Below the pieces are notes generated by a model that saw only the letters and a program-made list of their open reading frames with translations, searched no databases and had not been told where the DNA came from. From Agelaius tricolor (taxonomy: Eukaryota; Chordata; Aves; Passeriformes; Icteridae), in NCBI GenBank assembly GCA_023055355.1, contig JALJCS010000002.1, positions 85,585,001-85,649,000 of the forward strand: DNA of 64,000 bases, written 5' to 3'. The translations under genes were made by a program, and so were the position numbers. The stretch's first letter is position 1. Each line of letters opens with the position of its first letter. Of this stretch, positions 47,600 to 60,054 are shown in pieces.

Positions 47600-47889
47600 T
47601 TAATAAAGGGCACAAGTCAAGTCCTATGAGGAATGGCCAAGGGACCTGGAGATATTTAGCTTGTGGGAAATGAGGCTCGGGGGAGACCACATTGCTCTCT
47701 GAAACTCACTGGAAGGAGGCTGTAGCTGGGTGGAGGTCAGTCTCTTCTCATGTAACAAGTGACAGGACAAGAGGACATGGCCTCAAGCTGCACCAGGGCA
47801 GGTTCAGGCTGGAATATCAGAAGAAATTTCATCCCAGAAAGGGTTGTGAAGCAGTGGAATGGATTAATGGAAGTGGTGGAGTCACTATC
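47600..47889 (+). mobile_element. CR1 LINE, left part, interrupted by an LTR
   Basis: It contains the C-terminal coding blocks ('ctatgaggaatggccaaggg', 'agacatgg'-like, 'aggacaagaggacatggcct', 'gtgaagcagtggaatgg'). It stops at 'gtggagtcactatc' (47876-47889), in the middle of a motif that continues at 48271 with 'cctggaggtattcaac'. The two parts are one CR1 copy split by a later insertion. The left boundary is approximate. Confidence 0.85.
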
Positions 47890-48269
47890 TGTCGTGGTTT
47901 AGGAATGGTGTTTCCCAATTTAGTGTTCCCACTGAAACACTTCCCTGCTCCCTCTGAGGTGGGAGGGAAAGGAGAACCAGAGGAACAAAAGGTAAAAATC
48001 ACAGGTTGAGATTAAAATAATTTACTAGACACAGCAAATGAAATAAGAAAACAAACAGTAAAAGCAAAATATTCATAACAGAGTGTACATGATCGATGAA
48101 TGATTCACACAAGTGCTCACCATGTGGAACTTGCTGGTAGCCAGAGCCCAGGCTTCACCACCACGCCACCAAAGACATGAGGTGGTGTAGAACAGCCTCT
48201 GGGGCCTGACCAGGCCCCTTCTGGCTGCTGTGAAAAATAATCCCTGTCCTGGCCAGAACAAGGCCATCA
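47890..48269 (-). mobile_element. LTR of an endogenous retrovirus nested in CR1
   Basis: About 380 bases between tgtcgtggtttaggaatgg and ...ggccatca. Read on the minus strand it starts tgatggccttgttctggcc and ends taaaccacgaca, the LTR end style also seen at 36791. 'ttttaatctcaacctgtgat' is the equivalent of the late 'tctcaaccca' block in that family. I could not find a clean target duplication; only about two extra bases remain at the right junction, so a small deletion or boundary error of a few bases is likely. No internal genes. Confidence 0.75.
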
Positions 48270-48408
48270 GCCCTGGAGGTATTCAACAAATGATGGGACA
48301 TAGCACTTAGTGCCATGGTCTAGTTGACAAGGTAGAGATCATTCAAAGGCTGGGCTCAATGATCTCCGAGATCTTTTCCAACCTAAGTAACTCTGATCCT
48401 GTGGTTTT
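48270..48408 (+). mobile_element. CR1 LINE, right part after the nested LTR
   Basis: It continues the element left at 47889: 'cctggaggtattcaacaaat', 'gacatagcacttagtgccat', 'ggtctagttgacaaggt', then 'ccaacctaagtaactctgat' and the tail 'cctgtggttt'. The continuity of the motif across the LTR shows which inserted first. Confidence 0.88.
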
Positions 48409-50644
48409 GGTAAGGAACTTGTATTTGGTGGATCCAGATGTGGCTGCAAGCAGACTAAGGCAACTATTTCAGACTGTACATTTTGTACCAGACTCTAAGC
48501 AGAGACCCTGAAGGAAAAGCATTTTGACATGCAGGAGAACTATGCAGGGATATTTTTTTTACCTTCTGAAATACTAGTCATTAGTGCAGGAGTGTACCAG
48601 CAAGGAGGAAATAGGAAACCATTCTCCAGGAATATATTCAAGCCCACCAAGAAAGTGCCTCTGCTTGAATTATTTATCTGGTATTTTAACAGCTCATTGC
48701 TCCAGAATGTATTTGCTTCTCATCTTCATCAGTTTAATCCTGAAAGGTGCTGAAGAGGCACTTGATTTTCACATGCCTAAGGGTGTGGAACCATAATGAA
48801 GCTTTTCTCAGCTCTAAAGCTTAAAATCTCTTTCTCTTTGCAGCAGTAGCACAATGTAACCAAAGTGCTGATGCATGGACAGAGAGCTCTTTGAAGGGCA
48901 TTATCACCTTCATTGTGTTTTCATCTAAGTGACCCTCCTAGGAGGGTGCACCATTGTGACACCAAGAACTTCTCTCCAACCCTCTGAATTGTAATTCATG
49001 GTGCCTGCAGATACCAGATATTCATCTGGGATATAAATTATATAGGCCAGGAACTAGAACACTGCTTTTGGTCATGGTCCCTCCACAGCCTTCAGCTGGG
49101 TCAGAGGTTAAATGTAAATCCCATGGAAGCATACCAAGGCTCAGTCTATCGAAAATTAATCTCTCTTCTGGGGTACTTTCCAGCCTGTACATTGATTTTT
49201 TTTAGAAGTTATGAATCTGATGATGCAGTAATTGGCTTTCACAGTAATTGTGGCATTTAGGACCAGGCTGTTTGGGTAAGAGCTGCCAAACTGGATCCAT
49301 ATCTTCCATAGCAGGTTCTCTGGAAAAAAAAAAAAAAAAAAAAAAAAGAGGAGGAAAGAAGGGATAATGGGCAAGAAATAAGGCATGAAGTCCTGGTGTA
49401 ATTGTATAGTACAAAAGTGTTGGAGTGGGAGTAGAAGCATTTTGCCTCTCCTGGTGCTACAGGGATACCGCAATAATTTATTTGTCAGGGTTTTAAAAAG
49501 AGTGTTGTGAGACAAGGTAGTGAGGAACCATAAATGTTATTTGAAGTATGAAGAATGATGCTTTTCTTGACAGACTCAAGAGCTTAAAGAGTTTTCTTTC
49601 TTTAGTGTGCCCAAAGGGAGGTTGAGAGTCCTGACAGAGCATCCTTCTGAAGGGCTCAGTCAGGGAACACCTCAACTGGTGCAGGGGCAAGAGGATGAGA
49701 GCAGCATTTTACTGCAAAGAGCTTTCTGTCCATGTGCTGCAAATACCACAGCAAGAGACATGGTCACTGTGTGATCAGTTCTCAGGAAAGAAAAGCACCA
49801 GGTTTGGAACTTTATTTTGTAGAAAAAGGCATAGCAAGAATTAATGGTTGAGTGAAAATACAAGATGAATTCAAAGGATAATTAGTTCAGTGTTTTTAAT
49901 ATTGAGATTTGCTGTTGGAATGAGCTGAAGAGAACAATGGACCTAACAAACCCCAATACCCTCATATCCAAGTTGATTATCTTTCTAGGAGACAATAGAT
50001 GCCAAAGAGAAATAAGTAGAAAAATTCAAGGGCAGCTGGGAAGAAAAAGCAGTCTTTGTGTGCCAGATGAGAAGAAATGACATATCCTAGCTTTAAACTG
50101 GTTTTTATCAGTACTTGAATATTCTAAAATGTAAAACATTTTGAGCAATGTCAAGCTTTTATATTATTTATAAATGCCAAAATAAACATCACATGTCTTT
50201 CTTCTGTTTTGTGATTTTCAGGAAAAGAGTAAAATATCTGATTAAGCCTCAGGGGACACAGACCTTCATTATTGTTTCAGCCACAGGTTACTCTCTCACA
50301 TTCTCTTTTTCTCACATTCAGCAGTGAAAAGGCAGACAAAATCTGGAAGACCTGCAGAGCAATTGGTCTCTAACTCAAGCTTCTGACTACCTTTCTTCTC
50401 TCTTGTCTCTATGAACAATTTGCCTCTTCCTCCTTCCACCATGGATGATATGAAATCCCTAAACTCAGGGTCTATCATGGTCCTGCAGATCTTGGTGAAT
50501 CCATTCCTAAGGTATAGGACTAGCTCATCTTTATCCCCTCACCAAAATCCTGTGGCAATTAATTTCAACATTTAGTGGGGGTGAGGCATATGAGAAAGAA
50601 GATAATTTTTTTGCTTTTAAACCTGTGGCTAAAAAGTAGTTAGT
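48409..50644. other. Unique noncoding sequence with a poly(A) run
   Basis: A homopolymer of 24 A lies at 49324-49347. No gene and no recognisable transposon adjoining it, so I cannot say that it is a retroposon tail. Confidence 0.5.
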
Positions 50645-51165
50645 CTCTCAATTTCTAGTGTTATGAAAACCAGCAGAGAGTCTCAGCTGTTTTCTTCACA
50701 TTTTCCATTACTCTGTGTGTCTTTGATTATTCAGTTGTTTCTTGTATGGCAACTCCTCTATGTTGCTGATCATCTCTGCCATGCTTCCCTGCACGTTTTC
50801 TACTTCCAACATCAGTTGCTGACCTGAGACTACCAGAGACAAAGAAAACTCTAGACACACCAAAGAATTTGAACATAATGTCATGATGATATTTTGTTTA
50901 ATCTACTCTTTTTTCAATGATTCTATTTGCCTTTTTCAGAGTCACTGCATGAACAATTACTGCAAGATCACTTTTATCAGTGGTAAAATCTGATTTAGAG
51001 GCTATCACTCTATCTAGATAGTGTTGTTTGGTTTTGTTTCTGTTCATAGCTTTAGATTTATCTTTGCTGAATTACATTGTTATGTTATCACTCAGCTACT
51101 TTACGTCTTATGATTCTTCCACAGCTCTTCCAAGGCTTATTGATTTTAACCAACATGTCAACAAA
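50645..51165 (-). mobile_element. Ancient CR1/L3-like LINE fragment, minus strand
   Basis: The complement of an old CR1/L3 consensus can be followed through 'gattctatttgcctttttc', 'gagtcactgcatgaacaatt', 'actgcaagatcacttttatc', 'tttgctgaattacattgtta' and, to the left, 'atctctgccatgcttccctg'. It is heavily mutated and lacks the young-type tail. Like the piece at 33378 it probably predates modern birds. Confidence 0.62.
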
Positions 51166-54100
51166 TAGTCAGTTTCCATTCTGCCAGGGCACACAAGGTG
51201 CACAGAAACTTGCAGCTTCCTGTATTGCTCCATGGGTATGTGCCTTATAAAAACTCTCAGGATGCCCTGATAGAGTTTCAAGATTTGTTGGAGACAGTAC
51301 CACCAGCTTGGAGTGAGATAACACCAGAAAAAGCTTGAATTTATAAGTATTTCTGTTTTTCCCTAGTTTTCCATTTTTCCCTGGCAATTTGGCCTGATGA
51401 GTGGTTAGCTGTGTTCCTCTTTCAGGGTAACACCCATGATCTGACTCCAGAAGGTGAATGGTTGAATGATTACAGGGAATGCTGAACTGCTCATTGTACT
51501 TCACTGAATTTTGAATCTTTAAGAAATATACTCTGTAGTTCATAAAATTCACCTGCACAAAAGGCATGCACATGTTATGCACTGCCCAGTGCTTGTTTTG
51601 GTCACTGCAGATGGAGCATGCATGTCCCCACATGGCACCAGCAGAGTTTTCTGGCATCTCAGACAGGGCAAACAGACATCATTCCTGATGTGGCAGAGCT
51701 AAGAGGGTGGCTGTGTCTTCACAGTCCTCATCCAGCTTAGTAGGGTCTCACCTATTTGAATTCACAAGGTATTTCAGCCTCTACAAAGCCCATATGATAA
51801 CATAAATTAGAATATGAGAGATCCTATCAGTCAAGACAGCCAACTAAGCTAATGTTTGAAAATAGGACTGTGCCAGTTGGACTGAGCTTGTCAGTGACGA
51901 CAGTGATCGTTTTGGGGTTAACTGCGTTCATTGGATCATTTTGGTTAACAGCATCCTTGCCATTAGAGGGCACCAAATGACTTGGTTATCTGCCTCTCTC
52001 CCACGAGTCTGGATTTGTACCCAGCCCATGCACAGGCTGAGCCCTGCCCTCTTGAGCCACAACGCAAAAGGTTTTGGTGTCATACTTGTTGTCTCTCAGT
52101 GTCCTCCACTCGACTGTTTTGGCCCCAAAGCCCATCAGCGTCCCTGGCAAGTTTTCCAAACTGTCACATTTCTGAGTGGAAGATGCACAGCCTCCCTGTG
52201 GCAAGGGGAATACAGGGAAAATCTTATGTACATACACTTCTTCTACTGTAGAAACAGCAATAAACCTGTGAGGTTTGAAGGGCATGACAGGGAACGTCAC
52301 CTATTAAAAGATAAATTGGCTGAAAAGTATGGAATGGATAACAGCTGTTAAGACACTGCCTTATTGCTGTTATCCAGTTATTCTTCTCAGCTACCTACCA
52401 TTTACATTTGCTGGTATTTGTCTTTTTTGCCTTGGTCACCTTACTCTTGAGTATGTTTTTCTGTGTCTATTGTTTTCATCACTTTACATCTTTTACTTAT
52501 GTCCTGAATAAAAATCAGCTTCAGTCGGATTGTGGCTACAGAGGCTGCCAAAGGAAAGGGCAGACAGCACAGAGGAGTCTCTGATGAAAACTTTTCCTTC
52601 TGGACCATAGCTGAGGATCTTGGGCTAAGATTCAGTCAAAGCCTTGACCCAGAATTGGGGTTAGGACCAAGCCTAGTGCTGAAGTTGGGAGTGGGCTCCA
52701 GAAGGGCTGCTGGAGGATGTTCAGTTTGCTAAGCATCTTCTGACAAGTGATACATAGGCTCCTGTTAATATTTAATAGAAAAAAAATGTATGCTTCAGTC
52801 TTTAGGGAAAGTGGAACAAGGCCAAGCAATTAGTCAGACTGCTGGGAACCTGGAGTAGCTCTGCTAAAATTAAATGGGTTGCTGTGGCTGTGATTTACTC
52901 TATTTCATAGCCTTTTAATTCTGTTCAGTTTGGCAGGGTTATCCCAGATCTATACTGGGGTGAGAGGTCCTTTGACTTTGTTCTGAGAGCAAAATCTGGT
53001 GCAGCTAAATATACAGACAGCAGTATGTTTTATTATGGAACAGAGTTCTATAACCTCCAAATTATGGCACCTGCTGTGGATCTTCACTGTAAGTTCTTAA
53101 ATATTTGAATAACGAGATATTTCTGAAACAGTTCTGACTGCCTGTGAGGATCAAAGTGTGATGTTGACATTAGTATTCTTTGAAGGGGAGAACTCATCAC
53201 AGTGTTTGGGAGCTTTTCCCCTTGCTTTGCTTCTTGTGGTTATGTGAGATAAACAAGTGCCAACTTCTTTGAAAAGAGAGAAGAAGAAAGAGAACCAGCA
53301 CTTGCATGAGCATCTCTCAAAAAGTCCAAAGAACTTTGGTTAATCCCAGCTGAATTTGCAGTGCTGAAAAATATCTCTTCAGGGAAGGACCAGATTTCCT
53401 CTTAAAACTGCAACTAACAATGTATAGAGGAGGCAAAACAAAACTACGGGATACAACAGTTTTAGGAATGAGTTATGTGTATCTGAGTGCAAGAAATGAT
53501 GGAAATTTGCATTTTAGATTTTAATAACAAGAATCCAAATGACAACCTTTACCCTTGAGTATAAAAATAGATTTATCTAGAAAGTATCCTTTTTATGGTG
53601 TATTAGTGAAAGTGAGACACCAAGGTGGGATTTATATCTGCCAGTTTTAGGTGCCTACAACACATATGTGTGTGGATGAGGTGTCTAAACACCTCTAAAG
53701 ATCCAGTCAATAAAATCAATTGTATTCAGGATGTGATCCACTGGATCAGATGTGAGTGTATTTTACTTTGAAAGTACACTCCAAATTATATCAAGTAACT
53801 CACCACTGTCTAAAAGCTGCTTAGGCAGTGAATATAAACTAGATGCTTGCACTGGAAACACATCTGAGGAATCCTGCTTTTAGCATCTCTGAAGCTGCTT
53901 ATTTGAAAGAAATACCAACCCATCAATACTAGAAAATGTGTTGAGTACTTCTTCTACATCAGTTTTACAATACAGTAATAGTTGTCAAAAACATTGCTAG
54001 GAAAATTGTTACTAAGAATTCTGTGGTTGGAGGATAGATGTCTCAAAAGTGCAGTCTAAATACAGAATTCAAGTCAAGTGCACTGACAAAGGACAGGGTC

Positions 54101-54201
54101 CCCCTTGTATGGATCTAGTCAACTCTGAGACCTGAGGAGTAAGTAGGGGAAGAGAAAAAAAAATTCCTGAACAAGGAGTTTGTATTGATAGGTCTGGCAC
54201 T
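51166..54201. other. Unique noncoding sequence, no gene seen
   Basis: The two longest frames (51169-51657 minus, 162 codons; 51941-52351 plus, 136 codons) have no domain I recognise. 51860-52300 has a few CpG and an aataaa at about 52258-52264, which could hint at a decayed LTR, but I found no ends or target duplication. Confidence 0.45.
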
Positions 54202-54284
54202 ACCAAAAAAAAAAAAAAACCCAAAAAACAAAACAAAACAAAAAAACCCCAAACAAACAAAAACCAAAAAAACCAAACAAAACA
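54202..54284. repeat. A/C-only tract
   Basis: A15-like run followed by aaaac, aaac and aacc units, with no G or T for about 80 bases on the plus strand. Confidence 0.92.
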
Positions 54285-54560
54285 GGTATGTCTTCAGCAA
54301 AACTACATTGCTGAAACTCAGGTTCATTCAAATGTCTAAACATCTTCCAAGGCCCAGAGTAAACATCTAAATATTCCCATCTATTATGCCATTTACCTGT
54401 CCAGACTAAGAATGGGAATTGAAATGCTGGCATTTTGAAAGTCGCCCATCAGGTGAAGGAGTCCAGCACTGTGACTTCAAACTCTTAGTCTCCTAAATTA
54501 CAATTACCTAGCAAACCCTTCCCCTCCCTCCCCCACAAAAAAGTCCAAAAAAGTCAATAA

Positions 54561-54620
54561 GAACAAAACAAAACAAAGCAAAACAAACCCAAAAACCAAC
54601 CAAACACAAAAACCCCACAA
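54561..54620. repeat. A/C-rich tract
   Basis: aacaaaac, aaagc and ccaacc units, almost without T. It lies 280 bases after the tract at 54202, in the same strand orientation, and is preceded by a C-rich run (54518-54535). Confidence 0.88.
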
Positions 54621-55076
54621 TCTTGGTGGTTTAATCCTAACACCATTTCAAGATGGAAAGATAACCTGGCTGCATGGTCCTTGTGCTCACAAAGAGTTAA
54701 TTTCTAGAGAATTTTTTTTTCTCTCAAAAATCGACAAAGCTCTGCAAGCAGTCACTTGTCCAGCTTGTCAGACAGGCCAAGTTCTGTGTTTTTCTGTGTT
54801 TTTAACCTTCTGCCTTTTTCAGTACTTTTCTCTACCCACACAGATGTTGTTAATGGACCTGACAGCTGATTTCAGGAGGATGAGATCTATCAATCAGTAT
54901 CTTGACGCATTCCTTCTGAAGCAAATAAGATAAACTCTTTTCCAGGTATCTCAGGTTTATTTATTCCTGGGAGCATGATGGCTGGACATTTTCTAATTGT
55001 GTGGATTCCATTTTGAGGGAAAAATTGTGCTGAATATAAAAAACACGAGAACTGTTCAGTCATATAAAGTTCCATT
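54621..55076. other. Unique noncoding sequence, no gene seen
   Basis: Nothing recognisable before the CR1 tail begins at 55077. Confidence 0.5.
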
Positions 55077-56265
55077 CACAGAATCACAGAATCACAGAAT
55101 TTCTAGGTTGGAAGAGACCTTTAAGATTGAGTCCAACCCATGTTCTAACACCTCAACTAGATCATGGCACCAAGTGCCACATCCAGTCTTTTTTTAAACA
55201 CATCGAGGGATGGTGACTCCACCACCTCCCTGGGTAGATGATTCCAGTATTTGACCACTCTTTCTGTGAAAAACTTCCTCCTAATTCTAGCCTGTATCTC
55301 CCTTGGCAGCTTGAGACTGTGTCCTCTTGTTCTATCTGTTGTTGCCCGGAGAAAGAGACCAACCCCCAGCTCACCACAGTCACCCTTCAGGAAGTTGAAG
55401 AGAGTGATAAGGTCACCTCTGAGTCTCCTTTTCTCCAGGCTGAACAACCCCAGCTCCCTCAGTCGTTCTTCATACAGCTTGTGTTCCAAGCCCCTCACCA
55501 GCCTCGTTGCTCTCCTTTGGACGCGCTCAAACATCTCAACGTCCCTCCTGAACTGAGGGGCCAGAACTGGACACAGCACTCAAGGTGTGGCCTCACCAGT
55601 GCCGAGTACAGGGGAAGAATGACCTCCCTGCTCCTGCTGGCCACACTATTCCTGATACTAGCCAGGATGCCATTGGCCTTCTTGGCCACCTGGGCACACT
55701 GCTGGCTCATGTTCAGCCGACTGTCAACCAGCACGCCCAGGTCCCTTTCCTCCTGAGCACTGTCCAGCCACACCGTCCCCAGCCTATAACGCTGCAGGGG
55801 GTTATTGTGGCCAAAGCGCAGGACTCGGCACTTGGACTTATTGAACTTCATCCCATTGGATTCTGCCCATCCATCCAACCGTTCCAAGTCCCTCTGCAAA
55901 GCCCTCCATCCCTCTAACAGATCGACACACGCTCCCAGCTTGGTGTCATCTGCAAATTTGCTAATGAAAGACTCTAAACCTTCATCCATGTCATCAATAA
56001 AAATATTAAACAGAGCTGGCCCCAGCACAGACCCCTGAGGGACACCACTGGTGACTGGCCCAGCTGGATGCAGCACTGTTCACCACCACTCTCTGGGCCC
56101 GGCCATCCAGCCAGTTCCTAACCCAGCACAGAGTGCTCCTGTCCAAGCCACAGGCTGTCAGCTTGTCTAGGAGTGTGCTGTGGGAGACAGTGTCAAAGGC
56201 CTTGCTGAAATCCAAATAAACAACATCTACAGCCTTCTCTGCATCCACTAGGTGGATTCCACATC
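55077..56265 (-). mobile_element. Best-preserved CR1 LINE copy, with reverse-transcriptase domain, minus strand
   Basis: The copy is read right to left. Motif A is 'VVYLDFSKAFDTVSHSTLLD' (about 56225-56165). The '[20 protein letters not shown]' block lies near 56047-55988. The catalytic 'FADDTKLGA' is near 55958-55932. The C-terminal '[13 protein letters not shown]' and '[19 protein letters not shown]' blocks follow at 55520-55420. The copy ends in three cacagaat units (the tail complement, 55077-55101). The reading frame is broken at only two places, one near 56060-56075 just before the GVPQG block and one near 55560-55585. Both catalytic aspartates of the FADD box are kept. The 5' end is truncated inside the RT domain, so it has neither ORF1 nor endonuclease and cannot move on its own. 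It looks younger than the other CR1 copies here. Confidence 0.95.
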
Positions 56266-56647
56266 TTGTAAATCCCATAGTCTAGGGAAGACGTATCTGT
56301 TGTCAAGGTCACATGCAGATGCAGATAAAATTTTCTTTGGCCAGCTGACACCCATGGCTTGGTTCACTTTAGGGCTAGGAATTTCAGAAAAAGCCCTTTG
56401 GAGATTACTTCTATACAAGTGACTCTGATGATAAAGGCTGAGATTTGGATCTTAGAAAGTGGAGACCAGTTCAAGGAACTGTTTTAAAAATGTTTGCACA
56501 AAACCAGCTTCTAAAACTTGAAACAATAGGGTGAGGCATATGAGGAACCTATTTTATACAAATGTGCAGTACCTGTAATTTTTATTGGCATCTTTAAATT
56601 AATTTAAATTTAATTTCAAGTTATGTAGCAAAAATCAGACACTGTGT
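56266..56647. other. Unique noncoding sequence, no gene seen
   Basis: Nothing recognisable. Confidence 0.5.
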
Positions 56648-56795
56648 AACAAACAAAAAACACCACCCTCCCCCAAAAAAACCAAAAAAGAACCAAAAAA
56701 CCCCAAACAAAACAAACCAAACCAACCAACCAACCAACCAACTAAATAAACAAACAAAACCAAACAAAAAACCCAAATCAAACCAAACCAAAAAA
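56648..56795. repeat. Long A/C-only tract with (CCAA)n core
   Basis: Nearly 150 bases with only a handful of T or G. The core is ccaaccaaccaacc and the margins are caaac, aaacc and A runs. It is the longest such tract in the window; frames on the minus strand (F-, W- and G-rich) are artefacts. Confidence 0.92.
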
Positions 56796-57373
56796 GTTGA
56801 AAATCTTCTCACCAATTCACTATCCTAATCTTACATACATCTCACTGCTTCAGGATGGGATTCTGTGGCTTCATAATCAATGGGTTTGAGCTAGGGTGAT
56901 ATTATGGTAGTAAGACAAACCCTATAAACTAATGACTCCCAACCCAAGTCACATTAGGATGAGGAAGAACATGACAAACTCAGTTTTCAGACAAACTTCT
57001 AAGATCTTGTTGCAAGTTGGAGAGCCCTTAGAGTTAACATCATGTTGGAAAGGTGCTTGTTCCCCTTCTGACACCCGTGATGCCTGCTTTTCCCTAATGC
57101 ACACTTTCTCTATAAATGTGCTTGGATATGATTTGATTCTCTGTGGAACATGCAAGGACCTGTGGCATTCCTGGTCCCCCTGCTGGTAGCTCCAACCTAG
57201 GCTTGGCAGAGGACTGCCTTCTTGTCATACAGCTGCTCTGGAATCACTCTGACCTCAGGATAAGGAAAGGTGAAAAGCAAGTAAATATTAGAAAAAAAAT
57301 TATAAAGTACATATTTCTATTCTACTACATCCCACATAGACAACATAATTTCAGAAGTGATAAAGAAATCACA
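56796..57373. other. Unique noncoding sequence, no gene seen
   Basis: Nothing recognisable. Confidence 0.5.
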
Positions 57374-57407
57374 GCAATCAATCAAGACAGGCAATCAATC
57401 AAGACAG
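57374..57407. repeat. Perfect 17-bp tandem duplication
   Basis: gcaatcaatcaagacag occurs twice back to back (57374-57390 and 57391-57407) without a mismatch, suggesting a recent duplication. Confidence 0.95.
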
Positions 57408-60054
57408 CTCTCACTCCTGCTCTCCATATGTTAAATCTTCCTGCATTTGTTTCTTTTTATCCACTTTTCTGTCTGTGATTTTTGTGGTAGAGGGTAGGAA
57501 GAAATTTATAACAGTGTTAAAATTGATTCTTTTGGGCAATGCACTACTGCACTGTGCTTTGTTCAGATCACCTCCAACAGGCAGGCCATCAGTCTGTGCC
57601 CACTGGGAGGCTGACCTGGGAGGCACTGGAATTGGGCAGCTCCTCTGGGACATCCTGCAGGCAGGGTCTCTGGGAAAGGCACTCTGCTCTCCTGGCTTGC
57701 CCAGAGCCTACACACACATGCATATTCATGACTGGCTATTCTTTCAGGCAAAAGAGAAAATTTCTTTAGAAAATTACAGCAGCAGAACAGGGCTGTGCTT
57801 TCAAGTATTTTGTCTTTCCCAAAAGAAAATAGCTGATGCCATGAAAAGTTTTGTGCAGCCATAAATGCGCTCAACTATGCTGTAATGTTTCATGGAGGGG
57901 GAATTTTCTTTCCCAGCCCAGCTGCTGAATAGTTTGTGCCTCGAGGCTCCACGAAGAATTGAGAAATAGGACCAGGCATCATGCTAATTTTTATCATTTT
58001 TCCCCCCATTTGCAATAATCTGGGACACAGAGATTCTCCCATGTGGCAGAGCACTCCTTCTTTCCTCCAGCTGGAAATCACATGTTCAGACACAGGTACA
58101 CAAATACACACTTTTGAAACTCATCTCTCCTTCAATACATTTTTATGAGGAAGTGTTTTAGAAGAAAGTGTCCACACCTACCTACACACGACAGTCTGAT
58201 CAATGTTTTTTACAGGGCATTGCAGTCAGCCTGGGACTAATGCTGACTCTAAGAAGGTAACACTTTATAAATGAACACACACCTGTTTAAGTTTCCACTT
58301 TCTGCTTATATATACATTTATTGTTGCTCTTTTCCTTTTTTTTTTTTCCCTTTTTCCACCAGCAAAGTGCTTCACTCAGTAAAAAGTGATGTGATATGGA
58401 AGCTGGGAAATTTGGGATTTTCCTCTTTTGCCCAAGACATCTCAGAAGATGAGTGGAAATTTCAGATCTTAGGTTTTCCCTGAAATGTTTAGATTATTTA
58501 GTCTGATGTTCAGCCATTGACAAGAGAACAAAACCTTCTTGTGTTTAGCAGCAAGTGTATAATTTTTTGGAATATGCAATTAATTAGGCACTTACATGCA
58601 AATAAGTAAAGATAATTTTCCTAAATTCAGCTGACTTGTATTCTTTGCCCTGAGGATAAAACTAGTAATGTTTTCAAGAGTCTCTTCAACAATGTTAAAT
58701 CCTATAAATCCTTAATTAGTTTTAATGTTTTTTTTTGTAGGGAGGATGTTCTACTTCAAGACCAATGTTAACCCTCTGTCCTGTCTTTTCCCTTGCTTTT
58801 TGTTATAGTTGTACCTTGTGACTCTGAATTCCACATTGTCTCTAGATGTAGAGGAATGGTCAGATCAATGAAAGCCATTTTTAGTGATATTTTTTTGAGT
58901 TTCTATGTTCCTGTAATTCATGGGTGATGAGGCTGGGAAGATCAAAACGTTTCTTTTATGCTTTCTCTATTTTTTCTTTTTCATTTGTAATGTTGATCCC
59001 ACTGTCCTTTAGAGACTTCAAAGATCTGCAGTACCACAGAGCCCAGGAATTGAATTCTCTTCCTTGCTTTTCACCATCACCCAATGTATCCTTACCACTG
59101 GAAAGGGCCACAAAAGGTTCTCCTTTCTTTTTGGCCTGTTTTGTGGAAAGCAGCACTGTTTTGCCTGGATAGAGATTTTGAAATGTTGTGGTGATTTCTT
59201 ATCTGTGTCTCCGTGCTTGCCCCAGGAGCTGACCTCGCCAGGCACCGTAAGACAGCCACAGCTCCATGGGCTGCTCCTTCCTTCACTCAGGGCCTGCGGC
59301 GTCTGAGAAAGCTGCTTCACAGGATTTCACTTTAGGCCATCAAGATCTCTTTTTTTATTTTTTATCATTAGAATGACCTTGGAGCTCAAAGACACATTCC
59401 AGGCAAGGGCAAGGCTCCTGATACTGAGGAACTGGTCTCTAATGAGAGGAAGGAATTTGTCATTGCCTAACTAGAGTGCCCTTTGCAGGATGAGACTTAC
59501 TGCTCTGGGATGGTGTGTTCTAAGGCTTTCACATTCCTCTACTGATTTTCACACCTAAGAACAACACAGAAGCAACTCTCTTGCCCCCAAGATTTCCACC
59601 TACAGTAGGACATTGATTGGGTATGGGAATAAGTTTTAAAATGGGAAGGCTTTAAAATGATCAGACATCTGCCAGATTGTCTTGAACCTGACTCTGTCAT
59701 GAAATTGAGTTATATTTTTCTACATGTTCCAGCACTGATCGAGGCAGATCTATTATAGAACCAAGTGTTATGAAATTGGTCTAAAGAGAGAAACAAATAG
59801 GGCTTAGAAGTATGTTTGTTATCTGATTTATAATGTCTTGAACTCACTCATTTGTAATGGTATCAGCAATTACTATAACTTATCAAAGAAAAAAATGCAC
59901 TAAAATATTTAATAATGAAAATGGGTCCTTTGCTAAGCCTACATCTGTCACTGTGACCTGAGTTGAGTGTGTCATTACAATGGCAAGAGACCAGATTTTG
60001 CTTGCAATGACTGAGGTTGGAATGAAGGATTCAGCCAGGATAGCCATGGCTGTG
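57408..60054. other. Unique noncoding sequence, no gene seen
   Basis: The frames at 57475-57864 (129 codons) and 58924-59328 have no domain I recognise. T runs occur around 58336-58350. No transposon recognised. Confidence 0.5.

Noticed and set aside
51169..51657. 162-codon minus-strand frame
   Set aside because: No recognisable domain, signal peptide or membrane segment. It adjoins an ancient LINE fragment, and a chance frame is the default.
51860..52300. Possible solo LTR with aataaa near 52258
   Set aside because: No TG...CA ends with a target duplication could be matched, and I do not recognise the family.
55238..55756. 172-codon plus-strand frame opposite the CR1
   Set aside because: It is the antisense shadow of the CR1 reverse-transcriptase coding region.
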